Source: Phreatobacter aquaticus (GTDB taxonomy: Bacteria > Pseudomonadota > Alphaproteobacteria > Rhizobiales > Phreatobacteraceae). Taken from it: 64,000 bases of DNA. The first letter of the stretch is position 1, and each line of letters begins with the position of its first letter. Where the stretch lies: NCBI RefSeq assembly GCF_005160265.1, contig NZ_CP039865.1:954828-1018827 (forward strand), in the 5' to 3' direction. The notes beneath the pieces were generated by a model, which made no database searches, had not been told where the DNA came from, and saw only the letters and a list, made by a program, of their open reading frames with translations. Position numbers and translations under genes: made by a program. Of the stretch, positions 1-8,203 are shown piece by piece.

Positions 1-1541
1 TCGTCATAGCGCAGCAGGAAGCCGGAGCGAGTCAGGCGCTTCTGGAGCGTCTCGACGGTGCGGATGAAGCGCGGATCGTCGGCTGCGACGACCCCCAGCT
101 CATGCAGCAGCAGGGTGCTGGCATCGGCGCCTGCGCCGTCGAACGAGGATCCGAACAAGCCCTCCTTCTCGTTCCACGTCCGCTCCAGGATGGCGGACCG
201 GATTGTCTCGGCATGGTTGCGCCAATAACCCTCGCGGGCACGCAGATCGAGCTTGGCGGCGATCTGCGCAAGCTTGTCGCAGGCGGCAAAGCACATGGCG
301 GCGGAATGCGTGTGGATCGACTGGCGGCCGCGATATTCCCAGACACCCGCATCAGGCTGGAAGGCGCTGGCGACCGCCGCCTCGCCCAGCGTTTCGAGCT
401 CCTGGAACAGGGCCACATCACCCATCTTGGGCAGGCGGCTGTCGTAGAACATCTGGGATGCCGCGAGGATCACACTGCCGAACACGTCGTGCTGGATCTG
501 CTGGGCTGCCTCATTGCCGATGCGGACTGGCCCATCGCCATTGAACCCCGGCAGCGCATCGGCGATCCATTCCCGGAGGTCCTGCTCCGGCACGATCCCG
601 TAGACCGGCTTCAAGCGGCCGCCCATCTCGTTGGCGATGACGGCGCGGGTGTAATCGAGAAACCGCTCCATGGTGAGCGTCGCGCCGAGCTTGTTGAGCG
701 CATGGACCGTGAAATAGGCATCGCGCAGCCAGCAGAACCGATAATCCCAGTTGCGGCCCGAGCCCGCTGCCTCCGGGATTGACGTCGTCAGCGCCGCGAC
801 GATCGCGCCGGTCTCTTCGCTGGAGCACAGTTTCAGCGTGATGGCGGCGCGGATTACCGCCTCCTGCCACTCGAACGGCACGGACAGATAGCGCACCCAG
901 TCGAGCCAGTACTGCCGGGTCGACTTCAGGAAGATCGCGCTGGTGTCATCGATCGAGTTCGGGAAAGTCTCATCCGCATGGATGATCAACGTCACCGGCC
1001 TGGTCAGCGGAAATTTGGCTTCCGACGACAGATAGGCAACCGGAATATCGGACGTGACGCGCACGGCGCCAGCCTCGGAGACATAGCGGATGTGATTGCT
1101 GCCGGGGATCGCCTGTCCGTCGAAGCGGCCGTAATCCATGGTCGGGCGGATGATGACGCGGATATGCGGGCTGCCGGCGATCGGCTCGATCCTGCGGATC
1201 AGCATGGGGGGGCGAAACACGCGGTCATACTGCTTGAACCGGGGTGCGAAATCGGTGATCCGCACCGCGCTGCCGTTCTCAGCTGTCATCACGGTCCGCA
1301 GGATGGCCGTGTTGCGCTCATAGGATTGGGATGTGCTGACGACGCCATCCATGTCGACCCTGAGAACGCCGCGTTGCGGATCCTTGCCGCCGACCAGGGC
1401 GCTGAACAACGGATCGCCATCGATCCTGGGCCAACAGGCCCACAGGATGCTCGCGCGCTGGTCGATGAGGGCCGCCAGCGTGCAATTGCCGATAACAGCC
1501 ATGGCAGGCAGCGGCGCCCCCTGGGTTTCATGGGTCGTCAT
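1..1541 (-). CDS. Glycoside hydrolase family 15 protein (glucoamylase/trehalase-like), 3' end beyond window
   Basis: The reading frame is open from the ATG at 1541 to the window edge, about 513 residues. Residues around 260 read NWDYRFCWLRDAYF, the GH15 W-x-R-D signature, preceded by a beta-sandwich N-terminal domain. GH15 enzymes hydrolyse alpha-glucosidic bonds; bacterial members next to ots genes may be trehalases or glucoamylases. The start codon overlaps the otsB stop as ATGA (1538-1541), so translation is probably coupled and the two are co-transcribed. In related genomes otsA often follows, but here it would lie outside the window. There is no signal peptide, so it is probably cytoplasmic. 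Family assignment is firm; substrate is inferred from the neighbour only. Confidence 0.88.
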   Translation of the reverse strand, partial: MTTHETQGAPLPAMAVIGNCTLAALIDQRASILWACWPRIDGDPLFSALVGGKDPQRGVLRVDMDGVVSTSQSYERNTAILRTVMTAENGSAVRITDFAPRFKQYDRVFRPPMLIRRIEPIAGSPHIRVIIRPTMDYGRFDGQAIPGSNHIRYVSEAGAVRVTSDIPVAYLSSEAKFPLTRPVTLIIHADETFPNSIDDTSAIFLKSTRQYWLDWVRYLSVPFEWQEAVIRAAITLKLCSSEETGAIVAALTTSIPEAAGSGRNWDYRFCWLRDAYFTVHALNKLGATLTMERFLDYTRAVIANEMGGRLKPVYGIVPEQDLREWIADALPGFNGDGPVRIGNEAAQQIQHDVFGSVILAASQMFYDSRLPKMGDVALFQELETLGEAAVASAFQPDAGVWEYRGRQSIHTHSAAMCFAACDKLAQIAAKLDLRAREGYWRNHAETIRSAILERTWNEKEGLFGSSFDGAGADASTLLLHELGVVAADDPRFIRTVETLQKRLTRSGFLLRYD

Positions 1542-2377
1542 ATACCGGACTCCGTCGCAGCCGCGGTCTGACCATCCGAAGTGGCGGCAACGCCGGCCAG
1601 CGCGGAGAGCCAGCGCCGGACCTCGCTGGCGCTGCCAAACGACTCGTCGCCGGCATGAAAATGTTCGCCCCGCACCGTCAGGCCCCAGCCATCGGCAGCA
1701 CGCGCAACGGCAAAGGCCTCCTCGTCAGCCAGATCGTCACCGATCATGATGGGGCGGCGACCCGCGAACGGCGCGTGTCGCATGATCTCGGCCAGCGCGG
1801 TTCCCTTCGAGGTCCCGTTCGGAATCAGTTCGAAGACGGCCCGTCCCTGTTTGACGTGAAAGCCGAACGATTGCTCGTTGAGCAGCCGTGCCAGCTTGAT
1901 GCCGAGCTCACTCGCAAATTCAGGAGCCTGGCGGTAATGAATGGACAGGATCGGCCCCTTGTTCTCCAGCCGCACCCCCGTCATCGCACGCGTCAACGCG
2001 ACCACGGCATCGAACAGGGCAGGCGGCAAACCGATGCCGATCTGCTCCGCATGACCTGTGGTCTCCTCCGCGCCGAACGGCGCTGAACGGAATTCCAGCC
2101 CGTGCAGGCCAGACCCTGGAAGCTGAGCCGGCGCGAGATGTCGGTTGACCTCGGAGATGCGGCGTCCTGTCACCACCGCGACGGCACCTCCAAGCAGGCC
2201 CTGCAGACGGATGATGTCCTGGGGAAGGCCCGGCTCGACCTTCACCTGTTCGGGCGATGGCGCGATATCGGCGAGGGTTCCGTCAAAATCGACAAACAAG
2301 GCATAGGCCGAGGGTGTCGCGAGGATGAGGGGCGCGATTGCCTCCGGGCGATCATGATCGGGGTCGTTATCCAGCAT
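1538..2377 (-). CDS. otsB: Trehalose-6-phosphate phosphatase
   Basis: 279 residues, normal for OtsB. HAD-superfamily motif I is DFDGTLADI near residue 30 (nucleophile is the first Asp), motif II is VVTGR near residue 68, and the distal motif is GDDLADEEAF near residue 213. It dephosphorylates trehalose 6-phosphate to trehalose in the cytoplasm, the last step of the OtsA/OtsB compatible-solute route. It is the first gene of an operon with the GH15 gene, ATGA-overlapped. A perfect EcfG-type promoter on the minus strand (2457-2481) sits about 80 bp upstream, which fits stress-induced trehalose synthesis known in rhizobia. Confidence 0.93.
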   Translation of the reverse strand: MLDNDPDHDRPEAIAPLILATPSAYALFVDFDGTLADIAPSPEQVKVEPGLPQDIIRLQGLLGGAVAVVTGRRISEVNRHLAPAQLPGSGLHGLEFRSAPFGAEETTGHAEQIGIGLPPALFDAVVALTRAMTGVRLENKGPILSIHYRQAPEFASELGIKLARLLNEQSFGFHVKQGRAVFELIPNGTSKGTALAEIMRHAPFAGRRPIMIGDDLADEEAFAVARAADGWGLTVRGEHFHAGDESFGSASEVRRWLSALAGVAATSDGQTAAATESGI

Positions 2378-2456
2378 TCAACCGGCCTGACGTGAGATTT
2401 TGCGAGCCACTCCCGCAATCCGGCATGGGGCTCGGGACGGCAGTTCATTGCACTGC

Positions 2457-2481
2457 AACGCGCCGCTCCTGATGGGGTTCC
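2457..2481 (-). promoter_or_regulatory. EcfG-type (general stress sigma factor) promoter for otsB
   Basis: The minus strand reads GGAAC-N16-CGTT (GGAAC at 2481-2477, CGTT at 2460-2457), an exact match to the EcfG consensus of alphaproteobacteria. The predicted start of transcription near 2450 gives a leader of roughly 70 nt before the otsB ATG. It is divergent to a second exact match at 2521-2545. Confidence 0.7.
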
Positions 2482-2520
2482 GCCCTCGCCGGGCGACGGC
2501 ACGATTTTCACCGGCCGGCC

Positions 2521-2545
2521 GGAACGGCTTCGCGGCGCCGACGTT
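2521..2545 (+). promoter_or_regulatory. EcfG-type promoter for the ROK protein gene
   Basis: GGAAC at 2521-2525, 16 bases, CGTT at 2542-2545: an exact EcfG consensus. It lies 30 bp before the ATG at 2576, leaving a short leader. With the minus-strand site 40 bp away it forms a back-to-back pair that would induce both flanking operons together. Confidence 0.7.
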
Positions 2546-2575
2546 GATGGCCGATGATTAGCCACCGGAGCCGAC

Positions 2576-3658
2576 ATGCCGAAGCAAGCAAGCCCCGCCC
2601 CCAGACGGGAAAAACCCTCGGCAAGCGGTCTCAGCCATGGCGGAAACGACCTGCCGTCTGTGGTGGTGGAGAGTTACAATCTGGAGCTCCGCGACCAGAA
2701 TGGCTTCATCGGCGACAGGGCCAGCAGAAGCGCGTTCAATGCGAAGCTGGATGACTGGCGGTCGCGCTTGCGCAAGGTTGGCACCGATCCGCTGGGCGAT
2801 GCGGCATCGGAAGACCTGTCGAAGAAGCAGCTCGACGCCCTCATGAAGGGAGACGACGCAACTGCCGCGGCCCTTGTGCACGGAGCGATCGAGGATTTCG
2901 CCCAGGAGCTTGCGAAGGTCATCCGGCGCTTCATCCGCACCAATGGCTGGAAGAATGTCGAGCGCATTGCGGCCGGGGGCGGTTTCAAGGAAAGCCAGAT
3001 CGGCGAACTGGCCATCGCTCGCGCCGATGTCCTCTTGAAGGCTGAGGGCATGGCCATCGATGTCCAGCCGATCCATCATCATCCCGATGAAGCAGGCCTG
3101 ATCGGTTCAGCGCACCTCCTGCCAGCCTGGATGCTTGCCGGGCACGATGCCCTGCTGGCGGTCGATATCGGCGGCAGCAACATCCGCGTCGGGGTCATTG
3201 AGCTGAACCTGAAGAAGCATCCGGACCTGTCGCGGGCAACCGTCTGGAAATCCGATCTGTGGCGCCATGCCGAAGACGATCCGTCGCGGACGGCCACGTT
3301 GAAGACCATGGTCGACATGCTGGAAACGCTGATCGCAAAAGCTGAAAAGGCAGGGCTGGCGCTCGCGCCCATCATCGGCATAGGTTGCCCCGGCATCATC
3401 AAGGCTGACGGCTCGATCGATCGTGGCGGTCAGAACCTGCCAGGCGGGAACTGGGAGAGCCAGAATTTCAATCTCCCGCAAGCGCTCAAGGCGGCGATCC
3501 CATCGATCGGTGGTCACGAGACCTGTACGGTGATGCACAACGATGCCGTGGTCCAAGGCCTGGCGGAGGTTCCATTCATGCAGGACGTCAAGCACTGGGC
3601 CGTGGTGACCATCGGAACTGGGCTTGGCAATGCGAGCTTCCGCAACCGCAGCGACTGA
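2576..3658 (+). CDS. ROK-family protein with the two sugar-kinase lobes in swapped order
   Basis: 360 residues. Residues 197-204 are DIGGSNIR, the ROK/actin-fold phosphate-1 motif; 268-273 GIGCPG; 322-323 Asn-Asp carrying the expected catalytic Asp; 347-352 GTGLGN. The protein ends eight residues later, before the ExGH and CxCGxxGCxE zinc motifs that normally follow. Residues 85-185 instead resemble what normally comes at the C-terminus of a ROK kinase: a GDD-containing helix, then AGGG (133-136) and AGLIGSAHL (173-181). So the C-lobe appears to precede the N-lobe. Sugar kinase activity is possible but unproven, since zinc-site residues are missing. It is divergent from otsB and has its own EcfG-type promoter. 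I recall similar-length ROK proteins in Bradyrhizobium-like genomes, so this is probably a family trait and not a broken gene. Confidence 0.8.
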   Translation: MPKQASPAPRREKPSASGLSHGGNDLPSVVVESYNLELRDQNGFIGDRASRSAFNAKLDDWRSRLRKVGTDPLGDAASEDLSKKQLDALMKGDDATAAALVHGAIEDFAQELAKVIRRFIRTNGWKNVERIAAGGGFKESQIGELAIARADVLLKAEGMAIDVQPIHHHPDEAGLIGSAHLLPAWMLAGHDALLAVDIGGSNIRVGVIELNLKKHPDLSRATVWKSDLWRHAEDDPSRTATLKTMVDMLETLIAKAEKAGLALAPIIGIGCPGIIKADGSIDRGGQNLPGGNWESQNFNLPQALKAAIPSIGGHETCTVMHNDAVVQGLAEVPFMQDVKHWAVVTIGTGLGNASFRNRSD

Positions 3659-3673
3659 GCGCTTCGGCGCTCA
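3656..3673 (+). terminator. Hairpin with TTCG loop overlapping the ROK stop codon
   Basis: TGAGCGC-TTCG-GCGCTCA is a perfect 7-bp stem closed by a stable tetraloop, starting at the TGA itself. No T-run follows, so it may act as a 3' stabiliser or a weak terminator. Confidence 0.4.
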
Positions 3674-3757
3674 CGCTTCACTGCGGCGACGATCCACGCT
3701 TGCTCCGTGGCGTGTTTGTCTGTTCCTTAGCGCCTTCCCCCGAGCCCCATACATTTC

Positions 3758-5623
3758 ATGCCCACCACACGACAAAGATTCCTCCTGACGAGCCTGCTGT
3801 CGCTGGTCGCCGGCTTCTCGTTCCTTGGCATCGTCGTCATTGCGAGCTTCGCGCTGGTCACCTACCAGCAGGACGCCCAGAGGGGCGTCGAGCAGGCGCT
3901 CGACATCGAAAGCGATCTCCACGGGCTGTTCTCGCTGCTGCAGGACGCCGAGACCGGGCAGCGGGGGTTCCTGCTGAGCGGCGATGAAACCTATCTCGCT
4001 CCCTATCTTGCGGCGATAACGGTCATCGACCGCGAGGTCGACGAGTTGGCCGCCAAGCTTCGGCGGAACGGGCGAGACCTCGGGGCGCTCACCCGCCTGC
4101 ATGACGTCATGCGGGAAAAGCTCGCCGAGATGGCCAGCACCATTGCGAGGAAGCGGGCGGGCGACGAGGCGGGCGCACAGGCCATCGTTCGGTCGAGCGG
4201 CGGCCAGGCCCTCATGACCAGAGCCCGTGACATCACGCGGCAGATGCGCATCGAACAGGGCCTCGTGCTGGAACAGCGCCGCAGCGAACTGGCCGACGCT
4301 CGCTGGCGGCTGCGGGCCGTCATTCTGGCGGCCGCCATTCTGGTGGCTCTCGTGGCGCTGCTGACGATCTGGACCTCATGGCGCCAGACGGCCGACCTTC
4401 TGGCCTCCCGCGACGAGCTGAAGCTGGCCAATGCCAAACTGATTGACCAGGCGCTTCAGCGGGAGAAGCTCGAGGAAACGCTCCGGCAGTCCCAGAAAAT
4501 GGATGCCATTGGCCAGTTGACCGGCGGCCTTGCCCACGACTTCAACAACATGCTGGCGATCATCACCGGCAGCCTGGGCATCGTGCAGCGGCGCCTGCGT
4601 CGCGGCGACACCGCGATCGAGAAGTTCATCGACAATGCCATGGAGGGAGCTGATCGCGCCGCAACGCTGACCCATCGCCTGCTCGCCTTCTCACGCCAGC
4701 AGCCGCTCGCGCCGAAGTCGATCGACGTCAACAAGTTCGTCGCCGGGATGGCTGATCTGCTGCATCGCACGCTTGGTGAGCAAATCCGCCTAGAAACGGT
4801 TCTGGCCGGAGGCTTGTGGCGCACCCACGCCGACTCGAGCCAGCTGGAAAACGCAATTCTCAATCTCGCGGTCAATGCCCGCGACGCCATGGGCGAAGGC
4901 GGGCGGCTGACCATTGAAACCCAGAACGCCTCACTGGACGACGACTATTCTGCAGCGCATTTCGAGGTGCCAGCCGGCCAATATGTGCTGATCGCGGTCA
5001 GCGATACCGGCTCGGGAATGCCCCCGGACGTCATCCGGCGTGCGTTCGACCCGTTCTTCACGACCAAGGGCCTGGGCAAGGGCACAGGACTGGGGTTGAG
5101 CCAGGTTTTCGGCTTCGTCAAGCAATCTGCCGGGCATGTGAAGATCTATTCCGAACTTGGGCAAGGCACGACCATGAAGGTCTACCTGCCCCGGTTCATG
5201 GGGCCGGAGATGATCACCGAAACCCCGACCGCCGGGCGCGCTCTGCCGGTAGCTGGCGCCAATGAAGTCGTGCTGGTGGTGGAAGATGAGGAGCGCGTCC
5301 GCCATCTCTCGGTCGAGAGCCTCCGGGAGCTCGGCTATACCGTATTGGAGGCCGATGGCGCATCCGCCGCTCTCCGGATCATCGATAGCCGACCCGACAT
5401 CGCGCTGTTGTTCACCGATGTGGTCATGCCTGATGTCAACGGCCGCAAGCTTGCAGACGAGGCCTTGCGCCGTCGTCCAGGCCTGCGTGTGCTCTACACC
5501 ACCGGCTATACCCGCAACGCAATCGTGCACAACGGCATGCTCGACCACGGGACCCACCTGGTCTCGAAACCGTTCACGATGGAGCAGCTGGCCAACAAGG
5601 TGAGGGAGGCCTTGGCAGGCTGA
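3758..5623 (+). CDS. Hybrid sensor histidine kinase with CHASE3 sensor and C-terminal receiver
   Basis: 621 residues. A transmembrane helix (about 8-35) is followed by a periplasmic CHASE3 domain with the signature QRGFLLSGDETYLAPY near residue 68, a second helix near 187-207, a coiled coil, the DHp motif GGLAHDFNN with phospho-His near residue 259, and a HATPase domain ending in DPFFTTK and GTGLGLS. A receiver domain follows with its phospho-acceptor Asp near residue 553 (TDVVMPD) and conserved Lys in SKPF. It autophosphorylates and passes phosphate to its own receiver; there is no DNA-binding output. No dedicated response regulator adjoins it. The DHp/receiver half closely resembles that of the kinase at 9946-12792, suggesting a common ancestor. 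Confidence 0.9.
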   Translation: MPTTRQRFLLTSLLSLVAGFSFLGIVVIASFALVTYQQDAQRGVEQALDIESDLHGLFSLLQDAETGQRGFLLSGDETYLAPYLAAITVIDREVDELAAKLRRNGRDLGALTRLHDVMREKLAEMASTIARKRAGDEAGAQAIVRSSGGQALMTRARDITRQMRIEQGLVLEQRRSELADARWRLRAVILAAAILVALVALLTIWTSWRQTADLLASRDELKLANAKLIDQALQREKLEETLRQSQKMDAIGQLTGGLAHDFNNMLAIITGSLGIVQRRLRRGDTAIEKFIDNAMEGADRAATLTHRLLAFSRQQPLAPKSIDVNKFVAGMADLLHRTLGEQIRLETVLAGGLWRTHADSSQLENAILNLAVNARDAMGEGGRLTIETQNASLDDDYSAAHFEVPAGQYVLIAVSDTGSGMPPDVIRRAFDPFFTTKGLGKGTGLGLSQVFGFVKQSAGHVKIYSELGQGTTMKVYLPRFMGPEMITETPTAGRALPVAGANEVVLVVEDEERVRHLSVESLRELGYTVLEADGASAALRIIDSRPDIALLFTDVVMPDVNGRKLADEALRRRPGLRVLYTTGYTRNAIVHNGMLDHGTHLVSKPFTMEQLANKVREALAG

Positions 5624-5774
5624 TCAGCTGGGTCTCCCCGCTGGCAAGGCCGCCGCTCTTTCGGAAACCCGGATCACGGGTGAATCCCGGCTGCCGTTGG
5701 CGGGGCTGAGGGCGATCGCCCACGCGGGGGCCGCCCGAGCATCGCCCAAACGATTGGCTCATCGGACGACGCGT

Positions 5775-5933
5775 TCACGCCTCGTTGGTCGCGAGAAACG
5801 ACAGGATCAGGTGGAGAATACAGCCGCCGAAGGCAATGAACAGGAGATCGGCCGGCAAGCCGGCGCTCTGTCCAAAGCCACTATAGATGGAGGCACCTGA
5901 AAGCGCCGCCGCGCCCGCGGAGAGTGTCGTCAC
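5775..5933 (-). CDS. Small two-helix membrane protein (hypothetical)
   Basis: A GTG at 5933, preceded by GGAAGGG ten bases upstream, opens a 52-residue frame with two hydrophobic segments separated by a short loop (roughly 4-22 and 28-46). A TTG at 5939 is an alternative, and the frame is open further upstream, so the start is uncertain. It lies directly downstream of the 71-residue gene on the same strand and could be its operon partner under the promoter at 6289-6313. I do not recognise the family. Confidence 0.4.
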   Translation of the reverse strand: MTTLSAGAAALSGASIYSGFGQSAGLPADLLFIAFGGCILHLILSFLATNEA

Positions 5934-6025
5934 GATCAAATCGCCCTTCCGATACGCAACTTGAACCGGCAATCCCTGCCTTGTCGCACAGCCGCTTGAC
6001 AGCAGCGTGACCCATTCCGGTGCCG

Positions 6026-6241
6026 TCAGCGGACGACGCTCACGGCGGCATCCGCCACGCGCGCCAATGGCTGCGATGCCCAGCCCGCGGCGATCTTCTC
6101 GCCGAACAGGATATGACGCGCCTGCGCCCGATAGGAGTCGCGCGACAGATCGGACAATTGCTCCCAATCCAGAGGCGCCAACCGCTCCTGGAGAAACATC
6201 CGTTTGGCCAGCCGCTCAACCTTGGTCGGATCGAACATCAT
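6026..6241 (-). CDS. Small conserved-looking cytoplasmic protein (hypothetical)
   Basis: 71 residues from the ATG at 6241 with AGAGG about six bases upstream. It is amphipathic and largely helical, rich in Arg, Leu and Glu (for example RMFLQERLAPLDWEQL), with no membrane segment or signal peptide. Its best support is the exact EcfG promoter 48 bp upstream on the same strand. The family is not recognised; a small general-stress protein is the simplest guess. Confidence 0.55.
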   Translation of the reverse strand: MMFDPTKVERLAKRMFLQERLAPLDWEQLSDLSRDSYRAQARHILFGEKIAAGWASQPLARVADAAVSVVR

Positions 6242-6288
6242 GGACGCCTCTTGCACCGGACTGCCACCGAGCAGCCATCACCCGTCAA

Positions 6289-6313
6289 AACGATGCAAGG
6301 GCCGATCGGTTCC
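6289..6313 (-). promoter_or_regulatory. EcfG-type promoter for the 71-residue small protein
   Basis: The minus strand reads GGAAC (6313-6309), 16 bases, CGTT (6292-6289): an exact consensus. The predicted leader before the ATG at 6241 is about 40 nt. Confidence 0.68.
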
Positions 6314-6347
6314 CCCTTGTCCCCCGCCAAAAAATGCAATCTGCCCG

Positions 6348-6373
6348 GGAACTCTTGGGTCGGGAGCTCTGTT
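6348..6373 (+). promoter_or_regulatory. EcfG-like promoter for the small membrane protein operon
   Basis: GGAAC (6348-6352), 17 bases, TGTT (6370-6373), one base off the consensus. It is 32 bp before the ATG at 6405. It is back to back with the exact site at 6289-6313, repeating the arrangement seen at 2457-2545. Confidence 0.5.
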
Positions 6374-6404
6374 AATCGCTCTCAGATCATGAGGAGTTCA
6401 GACT

Positions 6405-6482
6405 ATGGGTCGCGGTGTCCTGCTTTGGCTGCTGGGTGTTCCAATTCCAATCATTCTCCTGCTTGCCTTCCTCGGTCGCTGA
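6405..6482 (+). CDS. 25-residue hydrophobic micro-protein
   Basis: ATG at 6405 with a GAGGAG Shine-Dalgarno eight bases upstream; stop at 6480-6482. The product is a single hydrophobic helix containing LLWLLGVPIPIILLLAFL between Met-Gly-Arg and a terminal Gly-Arg. Similar tiny proline-containing membrane peptides are common in Bradyrhizobium-like genomes as I recall, usually without a name. The next gene starts 14 bases downstream, so the two are likely co-transcribed from the EcfG-like promoter at 6348-6373. Function unknown; perhaps a membrane-stress peptide. Confidence 0.65.
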   Translation: MGRGVLLWLLGVPIPIILLLAFLGR

Positions 6483-6496
6483 ATGAGGATCGCGTT

Positions 6497-7381
6497 ATGA
6501 CCAGTACTGCACCGCCAGTCCTGCGCGTCTCAGAGGCGCCGTGGTCTACCGTATCCTGGAGCGCCATCTTTGCCGGCGCGATCGTCGCGACCACGATCAG
6601 CCTCGCGTTGCTGTTTCTGTGCGCGGCCGCCGGGTTCATGATGGTCTCGCCATGGTCGGGACAGGGCACGGATCCCAGCACGTTCGCGATCTCGGGCGCT
6701 ATCGCCATGATCGTCGTGCAATGGGTTTCGTCCGCCTTCGGCGGCTTTGTCACCGGGCGGCTACGCACCCGTTGGGAAAGCCTCCATCAGGATGAAGTGT
6801 TCTTCCGGGACACCCTCAACGGCTTTCTGGCCTGGTGTGTCGCGACGCTCGCCGTCGGGGTTCTCGTGAGCTCGTCGGCAACCATGGTGGCACGAACCGG
6901 GATCCAGGCCACCGCGACGGTTGCCTCCGGCGCGGCCGCCGGCATCTCACTCGCATCTGCGGGGAGCGAGCCACAGGGCGCGGACCCCACGGCCTATTTC
7001 ATCGACCTCTTGTTCCGCGCCCCGGCCGGATCGCCCGGACCTGGCCAGGACGCCGCGCCTGAGCGGCTTGAAGCGACACGGATCGTTGTTCGCAGCGTCG
7101 TGACCGGCGGGATCAGTCCCTCCGACAAGACCTACCTCGCGCAGATCGCATCAGCGCGCACGGGTCTGAACCAGGACGAGGCGCAGCGTCGCGTTGACGA
7201 CGTGCTGGCCCAGGTGCAGGCGGCCAAGGTGAAGGCGCAGGAAGCGGCCGATGCGGCTCGCAAGGCAGGAGCGCTCGGATCCCTGTTCGTCTTCCTGTCC
7301 CTGCTGATCGGGGCGTTCATCGCCGCGGCGGCCGCAGCCATCGGAGCGAGCTTCAGGGACAATGTCCCGCGGGTCGTCTGA
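6497..7381 (+). CDS. Integral membrane protein, hypothetical
   Basis: 294 residues from the ATG at 6497 (GAGGAT upstream). Hydrophobic segments lie near residues 20-47, 58-85, 105-130 and 255-285. Between the last two is a polar, Ala/Gln/Lys-rich stretch with probable coiled-coil character (about 190-250, DEAQRRVDDVLAQVQAAK). The layout suggests a membrane-anchored stress protein with a cytoplasmic or periplasmic helical arm. I cannot place it in a family with certainty; related rhizobial proteins are often left as hypothetical. An in-frame extension upstream to 6020 crosses the divergent promoter region and the micro-protein, so I reject it. Confidence 0.7.
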   Translation: MTSTAPPVLRVSEAPWSTVSWSAIFAGAIVATTISLALLFLCAAAGFMMVSPWSGQGTDPSTFAISGAIAMIVVQWVSSAFGGFVTGRLRTRWESLHQDEVFFRDTLNGFLAWCVATLAVGVLVSSSATMVARTGIQATATVASGAAAGISLASAGSEPQGADPTAYFIDLLFRAPAGSPGPGQDAAPERLEATRIVVRSVVTGGISPSDKTYLAQIASARTGLNQDEAQRRVDDVLAQVQAAKVKAQEAADAARKAGALGSLFVFLSLLIGAFIAAAAAAIGASFRDNVPRVV

Positions 7382-7492
7382 GAACCTCACCACGGATCAA
7401 ACCATCGTCAGCCGCGCCTTGCGAGAGCAGGTGCGGCTGACGCCGTCTGGGGTCCGGGAGATCTGCGCGGAACGCCAAATCAGACGTCCGGA

Positions 7493-7517
7493 GGAACGAT
7501 CGAGAGGCCCGGCTGTT
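7493..7517 (+). promoter_or_regulatory. EcfG-like promoter for the DUF892 gene
   Basis: GGAAC (7493-7497), 16 bases, TGTT (7514-7517): one mismatch to consensus. It is about 80 bp upstream of the DUF892 ATG. YciF/YciE-like proteins are known stress-induced products, which supports the call. Confidence 0.45.
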
Positions 7518-7595
7518 GGCCTGATACCACCGCGCACCGGTCCTTTTCCGGTCCGCTGCGCATCCCGACAGCCACGCATTCAGGGAGGTCCCGCC

Positions 7596-8105
7596 ATGGG
7601 CTGGTTCTCGAAGGACATTCAGACGATGGACGATCTGTTCGTCCATACGCTCCGCGACATCTACTACGCGGAGAACCAGATTCTCAAAGCTCTGCCGACG
7701 ATGATCGACAAGGCGAGCGACGCGCAGCTCAAGGACAGCTTTGCCGCGCATCAACGCGAGACGGAAGGCCAGATCAGCCGCCTTGAAGAGGTGTTCCGGC
7801 TGCACGGCGTCGATGTGAAGGGCGTCGACTGCCCGGCGATCGATGGAATTCTCGAGGAGACCGACGAGATCAGCCGCGAGATCGCCGATAAGAAGGTTCT
7901 CGATGCCGCGCTCATCGCCGCCGGCCAGGCCGTCGAACACTACGAAATGACCCGATACGGCACGCTCGTGGCCTGGGCCAAGCAGCTCGGCCGCAACGAT
8001 TGCGCTGCCTTGCTGCAGAAGAACCTCGACGAGGAAAAGGCGGCCGACACCAAGCTGACCTCCCTCGCAGAGGCGCGGATCAACCTGCGCGCCGTCAGCG
8101 CCTGA
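7596..8105 (+). CDS. DUF892 (YciE/YciF-like) ferritin-fold protein
   Basis: 169 residues, the usual family length. ATG at 7596 follows AGGGAGG (7582-7588). The sequence opens with the family hallmark MDDLFVHTLRDIYYAENQILKALP and has Glu/His residues spaced as in a four-helix ferritin-like bundle (YAENQ, HQRETE, HYEMTRYG, DEEKAAD). Members bind diiron or manganese in known structures and are induced by osmotic or general stress, although their reaction is unclear. It probably responds to EcfG here. Confidence 0.9.
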   Translation: MGWFSKDIQTMDDLFVHTLRDIYYAENQILKALPTMIDKASDAQLKDSFAAHQRETEGQISRLEEVFRLHGVDVKGVDCPAIDGILEETDEISREIADKKVLDAALIAAGQAVEHYEMTRYGTLVAWAKQLGRNDCAALLQKNLDEEKAADTKLTSLAEARINLRAVSA

Positions 8106-8203
8106 ACAACAGCCCTCAACACCGGATCGGTCCCAGCCGAACCGGCACTAGACCAGGCATCGTCGCGGCCCCCGCGATGCAGTCGAACACAAGGAAACGC
8201 ATC

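Noticed and set aside
3758-5623. Possible frameshift or fusion in the hybrid kinase
   Set aside because: All domains follow in one frame with normal linkers; the kinase-receiver fusion is a common architecture.
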